From positions 5,134,875 to 5,198,874 of the forward strand of contig CM040764.1 in the NCBI GenBank assembly GCA_022829145.1: 64,000 nucleotides of DNA, read 5' to 3'. Position numbers and translations under genes: made by a program. The notes beneath the pieces were generated by a model. That model worked only from the letters and a program-made list of their open reading frames with translations. It had not been told where the DNA came from and made no database searches. Below are positions 19,749-32,534 of the stretch, in pieces (within the stretch, counting starts at the first letter, position 1; every line of letters begins with the position of its first letter). This DNA is from Albula goreensis. Taxonomy: Eukaryota > Chordata > Actinopteri > Albuliformes > Albulidae.

Positions 19749-20279
19749 GCAAAACTAACAGAAGCAAGCCCAGACAGGCAGGTGGACTTCATTCCACTGC
19801 TGGATTTGATGCAGCGAGTACGGTCAAAAGGGGGGCGGAGAGAATGGGGCCTACTCTGCTAGGTCCTAAGAAACTGCTCAACTGAAAAGAACTACCACAA
19901 GGTATCAGTCACTGACTGAGCTGAAGACTTTTTACACCACATGACTGACAGCCGATTGTAGCCCCGCACATTTTGAGGTTATACTAAGGAGTGTAGATCA
20001 GCGAAAGGAACTACTAAGCACTGGTCCAGCTGACCCAGCCTTTGCTGCTTATACCATTCTAAAGCAACCCAGGGTGACTTTCTGCATGTCAACCTGGTAA
20101 CAACGCAAGCATGTATGTCCGAGAATGACCTACAAATACCAAAACCTGAACTGCTTTACCATGTAAGGAATGCATGATGAAAAACACTTTCAGGCTGTAG
20201 TATTCTACACAGGAAAAAAAACATGACTGCGGCTTCACCGACCAACTGTCTGGTATGACTCATCTGGCTATATAGCTTA

Positions 20280-20513
20280 CTATGGCATCAGGAGGTAGCT
20301 TATGCACCGCTGGCCTAAGTCAACTTGAAGCTGAATCAGGTCCCGGATCTGGTAATAGTGGATGTAGAGGCCGATTTCAGTGGAATCGTAGCTGAAGGAA
20401 GTGCTCTGACCATCTTTACCGCGGTGCATGATTTCATTCTCTTTCCCAGCACTTTCTCTCAGTGTAATTGAAGGCACTGGCTGGACAGGGTAGCAGGCTG
20501 TGCTAAGAGACAT
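20280..20513 (-). CDS. Uncertain 77-residue reading frame in pak2 intron 1
   Basis: On the pak2 strand, an ATG at 20511-20513 opens a 77-residue frame to TAG at 20280-20282. It starts MSLSTACYPVQPVPSITL and ends with QLQVDLGQRCISYLLMP. Residue composition is mixed and not low complexity, unlike most frames nearby, and it includes a KDGQSTSFSYDSTEIGLY segment. I recognise no family, domain or signal peptide, and I see no flanking splice sites that would join it to pak2. It may be chance, a repeat remnant or a small unannotated exon. Confidence 0.15.
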   Translation of the reverse strand: MSLSTACYPVQPVPSITLRESAGKENEIMHRGKDGQSTSFSYDSTEIGLYIHYYQIRDLIQLQVDLGQRCISYLLMP

Positions 20514-20897
20514 CTTTAGGTATTTGCTGGTTTTTCTTTGAAACAACGTCTAAATATGGCTTGCATTACAAATGTACTTTCGAGGTCTGATTCAGAACCG
20601 CAGGAGTGTGCTGAGACTTGCCAAGATCGTTTCTTTATCATTATTTTGGCATCCTGTGGCAACTTTCGACATACGAGAGCTGGCCGTGCTGCCCAGGCAG
20701 CAGCAGGCATGTTCTGGGAATGGAGGACGGGTTGGCGTATTTCTCCCAGGCTGTATCCACGGCGACTATAAGGCCGGGTTTCGACATGATCCCGCGGAAT
20801 GACAGAGCCACGGGCGTGGGTGTGAGCAGCTTCCCGTGTCAGTCAGAAGGAGTAGAAGAAGGAGCAGAAATTGCCCCCAAGTTGCAAAGAAAGGGAG

Positions 20898-20902
<5 letters not shown>

Positions 20903-20964
<62 letters not shown>
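20903..20964. repeat. (CA)n microsatellite
   Basis: About 30 uninterrupted CA units in the pak2 first intron. It is the longest pure dinucleotide run in the window and the cause of Thr-His and Cys-Val artefact frames. Confidence 0.95.
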
Positions 20965-20967
<3 letters not shown>

Positions 20968-22214
20968 CTTTCTGGCCCCCCTTTCCAGCAGGTGAGTTTT
21001 GCCATGTTTGGCAAAGCAGTGCACCATGGGATAAAGTGCCTGCCAGCTCAATATGCCTTTGAGAGCCTCCGGGCACGTCCTGTCACAAATCTTTCAAATT
21101 TGGCCTCTTTTTTTGAGATAGCATCTCTTTCAAACTTGGTCCTTTAGGCTACATAAAGAGAAACACCCAACAGTTACACATAGCCTATCTCCAGCAGAGG
21201 GAGACCTTGATGCGAGGAAAAACACAAGAAAGTATGTCTACCCCAACGGCAGGGGACCTTCAACCCTGGCGAGGAATTAGCCAATTAACTCTCGTTAGTA
21301 AATAATTAAAAGACCAATCAATACGGTTGTTTACACAGTTAACTCATCAACACCCTGGTTTGTTGTATCTGAAGTGGTTGTGGAATCTGAGGTGAAACCG
21401 ACAGACCCAGTCACCCTCAAGGACCAGGCTTGAGGATCACTGCTCTTTCATCACCCCCCATTACGAAAGCCTACTACAGCGTTTTCACAACATAATACAT
21501 TTTTGTTGCGCACAAGTCCTTTCCATTCATATTTAAACCAAAGCAGCTTTACCAGTCACACTCTACACTCTCCACTCTCCCTCCCACTCGAGTTCCATGA
21601 TGACTCACAACGGTCAACATCACATCATACACAAACAAGGCCGGGCTGTTTTCTTTTCGTTGAGTTCGGCCATTTCCCTCCCCCCACCGACTCAGACGCT
21701 GACACAGAGGTCGCCGCCTTGATAATCACCACCATGGCAAGATTCTGAGAATGATCGGGGGGAGAGGTAGGAAGCACAGCGCTTGTCATATAAACCATGG
21801 AATGCATAGTATGGAAGCAAAAACAGAAGACTAGGGGGGGGCGGTTCAGAACAGGAAGTGCACATGCACACACTACCCCAGAGAAATGCTTCAATCTTTG
21901 AGCCATGAGGGGCAGGGGCCCTCTGTTGTCTGACAGGGCCTTTGGTTTTCTGGGGGGCTGGAAAGAAGGGGAGGGGGCGGGGGTTGGGCAGACGTGTTTG
22001 TTTTCTGCAATTACAGCTTGGCCGAAGAAATGTAAACAATGAGGTCACCAGCCAGCCCTGGGGCTGGAAGGGCAGAGCTGTTCCCATGCCAACCATCCGC
22101 ACTGCCGCGTGCTGCCTGACCTCTCTGTGTCTATTTCTTTACACCTCTGCAACAGCCATCTGTCAGGCAAGACATTAATCCTGGAACCATATCCGTCAGG
22201 CTCAGGATCAGTTT

Positions 22215-22300
22215 CACCCATAAACGTCCTGACCTAATCCATTATGGGCTAATAGTAAATACTGATCCCGGATCAGCATTCCTACTCTGAGACCATTTAT
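22215..22300 (+). repeat. Second copy of the dispersed repeat
   Basis: Contains aatactgatcccggatcag followed by tactctgagacc, matching the copy at 9840-9960 in the same orientation. The shared part is about 50-60 bp. Confidence 0.45.
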
Positions 22301-23123
22301 GAATTTTGGCCTTGGTCCCCCAAGTGCAAAGTCTGGGAAGCCAGACCCCATAAATCCGCAGAGCGGAGTCTCAGTTTCCACCAAGGGGTTGATTCCCCTT
22401 GCAGTCCAAATGGAGAGAAGATTACAAAGCAAAATCTTTAGCTGAGCAAACACATATCAAAGTGAAATGAATGTGATCACTGGTTGTTTTGTGGCACATA
22501 AAATACAGCTTTGGAGCAAAGTTAAAAAGATCAAGGAGAAATTTTGCCAGTGAAGAGAGTTCAGCTTTTGTTTTTGTAACTTTGTTCCAAATATAGGTTT
22601 GGAACAAAGTGAGACAAGCGTTGGCAGCGATGAGCAAACGCTATGCTACCCTGTTACCCTTTGGTCTCGGAGGCACTCGGCAGAGCCTGCGGCTATTACG
22701 ACAGCAGGGCTTACATTATTAGCATAAAAAAATGCACTTCCAGTCAAGGGTACCGCAGTAACGGTATGGGACGTGGCGATCTGGCCAATAGGATTAGCGA
22801 GACGGTCCTAGCGCAGGGCTGTCGCAGACCACGGTGCACAGAGGAACTGTTTACAGGAAGAGGTACCGGGAGCCCTTTGTATTTGCAGCATCTATAAAAG
22901 GAAGTTCTGAGCTGGGCTTCCTGGTGTGAAGAAACAGGCCCTCCCCCTCTTTCACAACCCACCCCCCCCCCCTTTTTCTGAGTCCCGTTTCCCCTTGGAG
23001 CCTGGTGAAGTATAACCCTTTGGGATAGTACATGTATTAGCCATAGAATCTGAGCCTTCTGCAAAAACATGCACCTATATATTAGTGGTAAAAAGCCATC
23101 GGCGGCTTACCTCCCCTCTCTAG

Positions 23124-23125
23124 AC

Positions 23126-23167
<42 letters not shown>

Positions 23168-23192
23168 ACACACAGACACACACACACACACC
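23124..23192. repeat. (CA)n microsatellite, interrupted
   Basis: About 70 bp of CA repeats with GA and TA interruptions, in the pak2 first intron. Confidence 0.9.
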
Positions 23193-24568
23193 CAGGATGC
23201 TGTTCTGCAAATTCCGTGTGCAATTTCCTCCACTTCCTCCCAAGCACAGCCAGCTACAGACATCAGCTCGCTAACGTCATCGCTCGGGCCGGCTGACACC
23301 TTGTGCAGCAAACATTTAGCATTTTCACAGCAATGCAGGGTCCATTTCCAAGGTCTTCGTTTTAACCTGACTCAACCAGCTTTCTTGATTGTTTCAAAAG
23401 TAGGGGAAAACTGTTCCTCTGTTGTTTGCTTTGCTTCACACCAGACAGACCAGGCATGGGAAGAGAGTTTTTACAGGCGTATACAAATGAAAAGCCATCT
23501 AATGTCCTACCAAAGCAAAGCATTTCCCATTTACTGCTTTGTGGTGTTACTTTTCCTCCATAAAAATGCAGAATTTTCTGAAATCACTAGCATTGGCCAG
23601 TATAACCATTATACATTTTTGAGACACCAATATAATACTGAATCATGTTTTTTTTTTTATTGTTCATTTTGAAATGCTGTGTTCCTACTTAATTGAGAGC
23701 TGGGCCTAATTAGTATCACGTCCTACATCATAAGATGTTCTCTTTGACTGATTCATTACTAATTAGCCTTCTATTCACTCATAACTCTTGCAGCTGTTGT
23801 TGCCTTGGAGATCAATAAAAAAAAGACGAATATCATGCCTGAATTTCAAACTATATAGACTGGGTATTTCCAGTGACTGAAGTCAGATTTCATTGCTGTT
23901 TTTAATATACTTTAACACCAATAAACACGGTTTGATTTAATATTGCTTACATGTATAATTTCAACAGCGAAATGACGAATGGTTATCTGTCAGGTTGCTT
24001 GCCAGATATTTTATGAGACATTAACATTGTCGACTGGGTAAAAAATTACAAATTAGTTATCATGATATAAAAACGCAGGAAAATATTTTCTGATGCCCTT
24101 ATATTAGCTAACTGCATCGGGTTTATGTATTTTCGATGTGTCAATAAGCAGCAAATTTTAATAGCTTGCCAACAACTTTCCTTGCCAGCCACCAAGACTG
24201 TAATTGACTCTCAACATGTACCGTTAGCTAGTTTCCCTAACTAGGTAGTCAAGAACTGGCTAGCAAGCCATCACAAATGAAACGCTTAGCAACTTCAGAA
24301 TTAAAGGATATACCGTTAACCATATCAAACATTTCTGTCCAGTAAGAGTTTGTCTAGTCACTCATTTCTTGAGTCAGCTAACGTTAGCTAGCAAGTGATC
24401 TGAGGATTAAGTTCTAGTGACAAGCTTTCTGATCTAACATTGCGCCACTCTTCGTCGGAACTCTCATTTAACGGAAATCATCTCAATGTAATGTTAGTGC
24501 TAGTCTTCATCTGTTCTGTTTATTTGAAGAATAAAATAATGTATTGATGACTCTGGCTCTGTACTCAC

Positions 24569-24800
24569 CAGCAAACTCTGCAGCAAACTCCCACAGAAGT
24601 CTTAAAAGTTAGCTCCGCCTACCCTGGGCACCGCTTACGAGTTTGTCGGTCCTTGATAATAGTCGATAGTTTATTACAATTCCTGTCTGAGCTAGATATT
24701 TGACTTGAACGAAAATGTATACGCTGTTTTCCTTGCCTTCGTTGTATTCTTTTATCTTCTTGGACCAGGGATACGCAATGGCGGAGGGGAAGCGGAACTA
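24569..24800 (-). other. pak2: Probable pak2 5' UTR exon and promoter region
   Basis: On the reverse strand an excellent donor (gtttgctg followed by gtgagtac) ends an exon at 24569. The upstream sequence is more GC-rich and there is no competing gene on this strand before ing5. The exact start is not visible; the upper bound is a guess. Confidence 0.45.
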
Positions 24801-26130
24801 CTGACCCAACCCAGCCTCAGCTCACGTTAGAAAAATGTCTCAAATGATTTTAGATTCATTGTTCACTGAAATGTGTAATAACATGTAATATGACATGTGC
24901 ATATGTTTAACGTCCACTCAAAGCACACGCCCAATCTATTTAATAAATTAAGTTCATAATTATAAAGAAAAATCACCGTTTTGATGCACGGAAGGATTTA
25001 TGGGTAAAGTAGTCCAATTGCAGCTTCACCGCCGTACAAGGCAACAAAACCAAAAGTATCATACCACTACATTTCCCAAGAGCGCTGGGGAATAAGAGGG
25101 TCCGCGCGGTTGGTCGTGGGGAAATTAGATCTGCTTGCAGAGCTGGCAAACAAGTGTGTATACCAAATGTAGGAAAGCCTGGTTCTGGAGTACCTCTGAC
25201 GTTTCTGGTATTTACTGCATTCGAACCCCCTAACCACACCACCTTACAATCAGACTTCTTGAAAGCTGGGGCCATGGACTGGAGCTGGTTGCAAAGGCAC
25301 CTAATAATTGCTCAAACTTGAATCCAGATCTTTGCTGGAACAGGACCCAGTAACATCTTTGGAACTCCAGGACCAGTGTTATCCAAAATTGGTCCTAAAC
25401 CATGTTAATGTACCATGAATAATAACTCTTAACTTATTTCTTTGGAAGCAGACCCATAAGTGACCTAATTAAATCAAAATATTTAAATGTTGACTATGCT
25501 CAGGGAAAAAATAAAAAGGGAGCATTGGCCTCTTGTTATGAAACTCAAAAATGTTTTTCTTTTTATCTCAAGTCTCATCAAGTTTGCAGTTGGCACCAGA
25601 CACAGGTTGCGCCATCCAGGCTCAGATATACCCTTCACTGAACCAAGGACCAGATACAAAGATGGTCCAAATCAGATAACAAAAACCTTCATATTTGTGA
25701 CCAGCCAGTTATGTTAAGGGTGCTGTTTAAGCAGTCAGTGCAGTTCTCATGTGATTTCCCACCATTACTTGAGGGGGAAAAAGGCAAAGGGGGGACATTC
25801 CTCAAGCCAAATGTGCATCATCACAGCATTCAGCCAGTGTTCCAATGCATCAAAGCCACATCACTATTCCAGTCTGAAATATTCACAAAGACATCCAGAA
25901 TGACAGCGCCCTCTAGTGGATCCACTGAGATAAAACAACAACAAAAAAAAAAAAAGTAAAATATTGTTTACCCATTTTCATGAGATGGGCATATAACAGT
26001 TAAGATTCCAGCTGAGGGAATCTGAAACATAAAGAGAAAAAACATCCATTACATGACATTTAAATTACTTATCATTTAAATTAGTCCAGTGTTCTAAAAC
26101 TGAAATTACCACAATGAAAGACAGGTATAT
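24801..26130. other. Intergenic, pak2 promoter side to ing5 3' end
   Basis: No supportable gene. It contains a CTCF-like motif at 25902-25920. Part of the sequence (about 25170-25400) resembles scattered low-copy repeat text. Confidence 0.5.
25902..25920 (-). promoter_or_regulatory. CTCF-like site
   Basis: The reverse strand reads tccactagagggcgctgtc, essentially the canonical CTCF core (CCACTAGRGGGCGC). It lies between the pak2 promoter and the ing5 3' end. Called by motif only. Confidence 0.6.
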
Positions 26131-26134
26131 AGTC

Positions 26135-28791
26135 CCCAAATATACTTTATTTATAAGAATAAAACATTGTCTACAGCATGGTCAAAAATACAGATATACA
26201 ATAAAGTTTTATATATAAAAGATATACAACAATATTGTTTTACAAAATCAACAAGACTCACTCTTTGGGGGACCTGCAACAATCACGGAGAAGCAACGGG
26301 GTTTTTTTTCTTACCATATTCAGCATTGTATTGTTATGTTTCCTCAACTTTTTAAAAACAATGGTCCCAAGGACAATTTGCCTGTTCATACATAAAACTG
26401 TGTGTCACACAGGCTCAGATGTTAAACAGAGACTACCAAAATTTGCTGCTAATTTAGACAGTTACTTCAATATACCTAAAAAAGTAGCACCTTATTGTTA
26501 GGTTGCTTCTTTAAGGAATTTTCTTTTGATTTTATTTTGTACACATTATATTGTGGGGCTGGTGCACTGACACAAATTCAACGCACACATGGTAATGTTG
26601 CTCTGTACCTGTAATCCTAAATGTGAACTTTCTGAGTTTATGTCTATGTAATTATAACTTTAGGAATTCTGAGTTTTGCATTTTTACTCCATGGCAGAAA
26701 ACAGGTCTTCAACGGGACATTGTGGGGGAAGAGAAATCTTTCCAGCGAAAAATAAAATAAAACGAATTGTTGCGTGCACATTGAAAAGTTCCGAACAACA
26801 TACATACTGAAAAAAAAAAGAAAAACAAACAAAAAAACGAACATCTATAGTCAAGATTTAGTTTTCATAGATCAACCACCACTATTTTCATAATAAAAGC
26901 GAGTGTAACTTTTCATTTTACACAAAGGACCTAAGCATCTCAGCCTTTAACCAAGACTAAATATACTAATACATAATACGTAGCATTCAGAGACTGAAAA
27001 CTCAGCTTATCACATTCCTGCGGACACTAGTTTACCAAGCATCACCAAATACGGACAAAGAGTGTTAATCCGAAGAACACTGGAGCAGATATTTTTTCGT
27101 TGACAGTTTACGCAACAAGTTACATGTGCTTTGAACATTCAGAATGGAACATTTATTAACATGGATAGTATCCCTTTATTCATGCGGAGTTAAAAAAAAA
27201 AAAAAAAATTCACAGTTAAATTAAGCCTATGTCCACGCCCACATCTACATGACACGCGTATGAAATTAGGCTTTTGGTAGGACTGGTGTCCACCGCAGAT
27301 TATTTCTACTGTATGGCATCAATTAATCAGTGCAACTTTTTTTTTTTTAATCGTTTCAAGGTCTATCAGTGGGAATAGTACACAGTACTTTTTCTTGCTT
27401 TTCCTGTAACAAATGCAAATGTTTTTCGTCCATGCGTAATGTCACCTCATTTTACCAAAATTATGGAAGCCAATGTCATTTTGGCTGAGAATAGGGAAGC
27501 CCCTTTAAGCAGTGGTGTGCCTCCCTTGCTTGCTGATTAAGCAGCTCCTGAAGTGGAACGTTTCACTCTTACGGGCACCAGAGTGCAAAGAGAGCCAGCG
27601 GAGTGGTCAAAGCCCATATCATCAGTGCCTGCTTGGTTCATGTCCCACTAGGAATTTGACAGGACCATATTTTGAAGCCCTGGAGGTACTTTGGTTGCCT
27701 ATCTCATATCATGCCTATTTATTCTTTCTGTAAAGAACGGTGTTAAATGCACGTGAATCACTGCTGAGGTGAAATAAACTGCTTACTTGAAAGGATTTGG
27801 CAGCGTCTATATGTGTCTTGATTCAGATGAGTCGTACGAAAGCCTGTCCGAGTAAACTTCCTTGGCGGCAATTTTCTGTACCTTCCGCCGCCTATCAAGT
27901 TAAAAGAACGACTAAACCAGAATTTCTTCGACAATGTTTTCATGAGAGCAGCTCGTTAAGATAGACAAGAATTGAAACTGAGATACTATTCCCAGACTCA
28001 GGAAAAAAAAAAATGGAAAAAACATGGCTACCATCAGGGATGTACAAAAGGTGCTTCTCAGAATTTCATTTAATGGTGCAAAAATGCCTGGAACCTACCA
28101 GAACACTTCTGACTGTTTAAGCCGTGATTATTCTTGTTCTAGCATTAAAAAAATAAATGTCCCTCAGGCTTGGACAATCAGGAGCGTCCATATGAAAAAC
28201 GACACTCCGTTTCTGGGACTTTCGAAAAGCACCATTGATGGAGGTGATCTCTGCACACACACGGGGTTAAGGACACGCCTTGGGTTGGATTGGGTTACAT
28301 GGTGGATTCAAAACTTGGCATCCCCTTTTCGCTTCCAGTGTTTCGGGCAGAGACGGAGGTTACAGTGCCGCGAGACCTTAACCGGCGAGGTAGGTCAATC
28401 GGGAAAAAACTAAAACGAAACACTCAAGACGCTCCTGCCACTCTGAGAAAGTGCCTGCGTCTGAAACGACTCAAGGAGGGCAAAAGAGTGGCCGTGCTCC
28501 GACTGTCCCGTTCGTGGACTCCACAAAAACTCCAATTTAATAAGCTTGTTTGTCAAATACTAAAACTCATAGAATAGATGAGGATGTACATATTTCAAGT
28601 ATTAACAGCAATTTTAAAAGAAAAAGCTTTTTTTTTTTTTTTTTTCTTTTTAAAAGACCACAGTTGCTAAGACTATGGCCAATATATAATGGGAAAATAT
28701 TTATATGTATATATTACACTGTTTTACTGCATAAACAAAATACATTATATATATATAGTATGTATATTTTAAAGCAAAAGTAATCTGCCCC
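26135..28791 (-). other. ing5: ing5 3' UTR
   Basis: About 2.6 kb downstream of the ing5 stop on the reverse strand. A reverse-strand AATAAA (tttatt at 26146-26151) would end it near 26130. AT-rich with homopolymer runs and no coding character. Confidence 0.5.
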
Positions 28792-31700
28792 TCATTTTTT
28801 CTTTCTGTCCTGGGTGCAGCGAGGACAATACCTGCAACCGAGAGAAACAGCAGACAATCATTAATTTCCAGTTACCGTTTTGTCCAAGTACATGTTAGAT
28901 CCATATTTAAACAGAAATTCTGAGATCTTACCATTTCCCTTTGGGCTTTGTAGTAAGATCGACACAGGCAAAGTGAAACCACTCTATTGGACACTGCAAA
29001 GGGAAAAAAAAAAAACGTGTTATTCTAGAACGCAAGCATCAAGGCTTCATGCATGGAAACAAAAACGAAAAACATAAATCTGCAACATGCATGCTTAATA
29101 TAGTTTATACATTACATGTTACAAACTAATCATGTATTCCACTCACATGAGGTCACAGATGACTGCCCATATCAGTAATTTCTTTTTATGTATATATATT
29201 TTTTTTATAATGGACAGATGTTACTTACATCGGGGTTGTCACAACCAATCATCTCCCCATAGGACACCTGATGGCAGAGGCAGTATGTGGGTTCATTGGG
29301 GTCGACTGGCATGTCCAGCACGTCGGACGGGTGGACGGCTAAAATGGAGTCACTGAACTCGGGGCTGAGGGAAAAAAGAGGGTTCGATATGCTGGATGAA
29401 CACCACAGGCTGAAAGACTCTTAATTCTACTAGACTCAATACTACTGGATTTATAGCTCCATGTATTTGTTCCAAAATTGTGACTTTGCTCAAATGCAGG
29501 TAGGCATAATTATTTTTTCAGCTTTTTGCAGTCTCTCATGGTGCATAACATCATTACCTATTTTTCATCTTTTTCTTCCTCGGGGAGTCTTCATCTGAAC
29601 CTTTCTTCCCTCTACCTCTGGAGCCCCTCTTGTCTTTGAGACTCCTGGCTTCTGCAGGAGAGAGGAAAAAAAACTTAGAGGGGAATTTGAACAATCGCCT
29701 GAACTGCTTTAACTTGAACTAAAAAGTTGTATCCCAGCAGTAATCTTTGTCCAATTGAGCGCTCCTCCAGCAGTGCTGGGAATAAGCTGGGAAACTCAAC
29801 CATTGACATATAACTTACAGATGGATAAAACTTCCAAGAACCAACCAACTGGAAACAAATTGTCTCTTCCCAGTCATGTAAGGCTTCAGTATGTTTCTGT
29901 AGGCTCCTATCAATCTGCAGCTGATTTAGGCTGGAAAAATGTTTGTGACTATTTAGCCGGTCAGTGACTCAAATGAAGCATTCTAGCACTGGATCATACC
30001 AATAGTGAAACCTGTCATTATACTGTGCAGATAGAACAGATCAAGTCTACGCTGTTCTTACTCTTCAGTGCTCTCCCGTCAGGACTCTCATAGCCGCTCA
30101 CTTCCAGCTTCTCCTTCAGCTCGTTCTCGAAACGGGCCAGGTCGGCATCCAGCCTGCGGATATGCTTGTCAACCTGGGATGACAAAGAATGTGGTCTGAT
30201 TCTCTTGTAACCAAGTAAACTCTGACTGATGCTTCTTTTATTTCAAAAATGTTGTTGCTTAAAATCCATAATGGCGAAAACAACTGTCTTCAAACAACAG
30301 TCCTTACAAATGGTGAATGTATAAAAGACTATTTCTGTGGTCCTGAAAACCATTCATTCAAGGACAGAGCCTGCACATGCATACAGAGACACACACATAG
30401 ATGAATAAGCTAAAAAGTTTTAAGGCCACACTTGGGTTCTGAAGTCAGACGTTACCATCAATGCAAGTAACAAAACTAAGCAAACAGCTCACATTTGTAT
30501 CAATTATAATTTGGGACCGACCATTTCGTAAGTCTGCATGGCGAGCTGCACTTTGTCGTCGCTGTACTCCTTGCACTTGCTGTAGGCATTCTCGATCTTC
30601 TGCAGGTGTTCCACACGTTGCTCAGAGGCCAGGTTCTTTACATTAGCGATGTATTCCGCAGCCAGCTTATCGATCTCGCCCTTCTTCTCTAAAAGGACAT
30701 TTGCATACACACGTACAGAGAAATCTATGCAGTCCAATGTGGCAGTGTGAAAAAGGTATTTACCTGCTGATTCTGAGCTTAAACTATTTCCTCTATAAAA
30801 TGCACTGCTAAAGTACATGACATAACAGCTGAATGACTTGCAATGTGTTCTAAAGACAACATACTTGCAGCCTCACATTTCATATGCAGCAAGATACACG
30901 TTTTTGTGCCACAAAGTATAAAAGTGGGGTTTTGCACTGGTTCACCTACCTTCTGTTCTACTGTCCAACTCTCGCATCAGAGTGAAATTTCTCTGGAGTT
31001 CACAGGGTAGGTTTTCAATACCTGAGACAAAGGAATACTGTGGGATTGTAGTACAGTTGTGAAGAAAACTACAATGAACTACACATCCAGTATACAACTC
31101 TAAGAAGTTTCTAATCTTGCTGCATGCTTGACAAAAATGAAGCACATATTTTCTTTGCTAAACTATGTTTGCAAACTTTCTGCATTTGTATAACTAATAT
31201 GCAACCCACGATTTTTCAATAAATGTTTTACGACAGAGGGATATTTTCATGCAATTTGCATGGCCGGGTTTGCCTCAGATGGGAATCTTATGGCCACCCT
31301 GTCACAGATAGAGGGAACCAGCTTTTCAGCATTTACCAAGACTGAGTGCTGCGGTCTGCGTGTGACTGTGTGACGCACTTTAAAAATCAAACGTCCCGCT
31401 CCAACGAGCTAGCAAGCTAGTTCTGTCCGTTAAACAGTATGACAACGTTCACAAATGGACCTCTGTACCTATACACAAGTCAAACATGGGCTGTGAGACA
31501 TTGGCATACATGTCCAATGTAAGAAAGCAATATAAAATGCATTTTTGACCTTCTGCGGGCTTCGAAAAACAACTTAATAACCAACTTCCGCCATGAAGCT
31601 CAGTACTTCCTGTTTATGCCTTGACAGCGAAAAAAATTCACTACTGTTCGCAGCTAATTACCTTTACCGCAGTCAGACAGATTGCGATTTTATCAGTTTA

Positions 31701-31999
31701 CAATACAGCACCCTTTGTTCGAATGGAACATGGAGTTTAAAAAATGCGACATCGTTTAAAAACGTTAAGCTAGCTGAGCTAGCTAGCCACAACCAAACCG
31801 TATGGTTGGGACAGACCTGGCTGCTAGTTAGCGACTCAGCCTGCTATTTCCTTTCCTCATATGTTGCTTCTGAAAGGTAGTGACACTTCTAAATGAATGC
31901 TCTAGCTCTAAACTTCAGCTGTTTAATTGCAAAAAATGCATACATATCGACCAGTTACTCACTGTCCAAGTAATGTTCCAAATATATTGCCGTCGCCAT
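28792..31999 (-). CDS. ing5: Inhibitor of growth protein 5 (ING5)
   Basis: A chromatin reader subunit of histone acetyltransferase complexes (HBO1 and MOZ/MORF type); the PHD finger binds H3K4me3. Eight coding exons, reverse strand 5' to 3': 31963-31999, 30950-31021, 30522-30688, 30062-30173, 29558-29651, 29229-29364, 28932-28993 and 28792-28831. They sum to 720 bases, giving 239 residues (human ING5 is 240), with all splice phases consistent. The N-terminus is [12 protein letters not shown], followed by the ING dimerisation coiled coil ([19 protein letters not shown] onward). A basic nuclear-localisation stretch ([17 protein letters not shown]) is next. The C-terminal PHD finger starts [18 protein letters not shown], with WFHFACVDL and YCPRC completing the zinc ligands. 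CPIEW and [12 protein letters not shown] favour ING5 over ING4. Donor gtcggt after 30522 is weak but the frame requires it. The gene is head-to-head with d2hgdh. Confidence 0.96.
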
Positions 32000-32450
32000 C
32001 GCCACTTTTCTGTATAAACATATAATTTTTTTAATCCAGCCCGCGTGAACTCGAAGCGTAGTACTGATTAATTATTCATGACTTCCTCTACTTTCATTGG
32101 CTCCAAGGAGCAGAATAGGAACTGAAATATGATTGGACAAACTACACACCGGTGAATTGCACAACTGCTAAAAGTAACTGCATGATATAGATAGCAGTTG
32201 ACCTTGTGGATTTGTGTGCAAGCCACTAGCAACGACTGAATGTAATACTGCATAACATTTGTTTATTTAGAAACCATTAGCTGCTAAGATTAGCACTAAT
32301 GCTACTTGGCAGCACTAGCTGCGTCTGTTGGGGTTGAAAGCTAACTAGCTAACTTAGCCGACTTGCTGCTGAAGATCCTCACTGGAAATCTGAGTCAATG
32401 CCGACCATTCCATACTAAAAATGAACGAATTGTGCCTCCTTCACACTGGC
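32000..32450. promoter_or_regulatory. Bidirectional promoter between ing5 and d2hgdh
   Basis: The ing5 start codon (reverse strand, 31997-31999) and the d2hgdh non-coding first exon (ending 32534) diverge across about 450 bp. A CCAAT-type box (attggctcc at 32096-32104) lies in this stretch, and I see no clear TATA box. The transcription start sites themselves are not visible. Confidence 0.5.
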
Positions 32451-32534
32451 CAGCCAGCTAAAATGAGAAAACGTGGTTTTCTTGTGGTCTAACACTGATG
32501 AGACATCGTGAGCAAAAACTGTCAAAGTGAAAAG
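32451..32534 (+). other. d2hgdh: Probable d2hgdh 5' UTR exon
   Basis: A strong donor (gtgaaaag followed by gtaagg) at 32534/32535 precedes the coding exon, whose own acceptor (atttcag) ends at 33244. The start is approximate. Confidence 0.45.

Larger units (their letters stand above)
13287..24568 (-). other. pak2: pak2 first intron (about 11.3 kb)
   Basis: The start codon exon appears to begin at 13286, after the acceptor ctcctccag. The nearest upstream exon candidate ends at 24569. The stretch holds CA and GA microsatellites, a copy of the dispersed repeat at about 22215-22300, an AT hairpin at 17231-17259 and a 77-codon reading frame at 20280-20513. I see no conserved protein exon. Confidence 0.55.

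Noticed and set aside
20766-21147. Overlapping Thr-His and Cys-Val frames on both strands
   Set aside because: They are artefacts of the (CA)n microsatellite at 20903-20964.
25170-25400. Text resembling fish SINE-like tails (cctggttctggag)
   Set aside because: Too short and degenerate to assign to a family from sequence alone.
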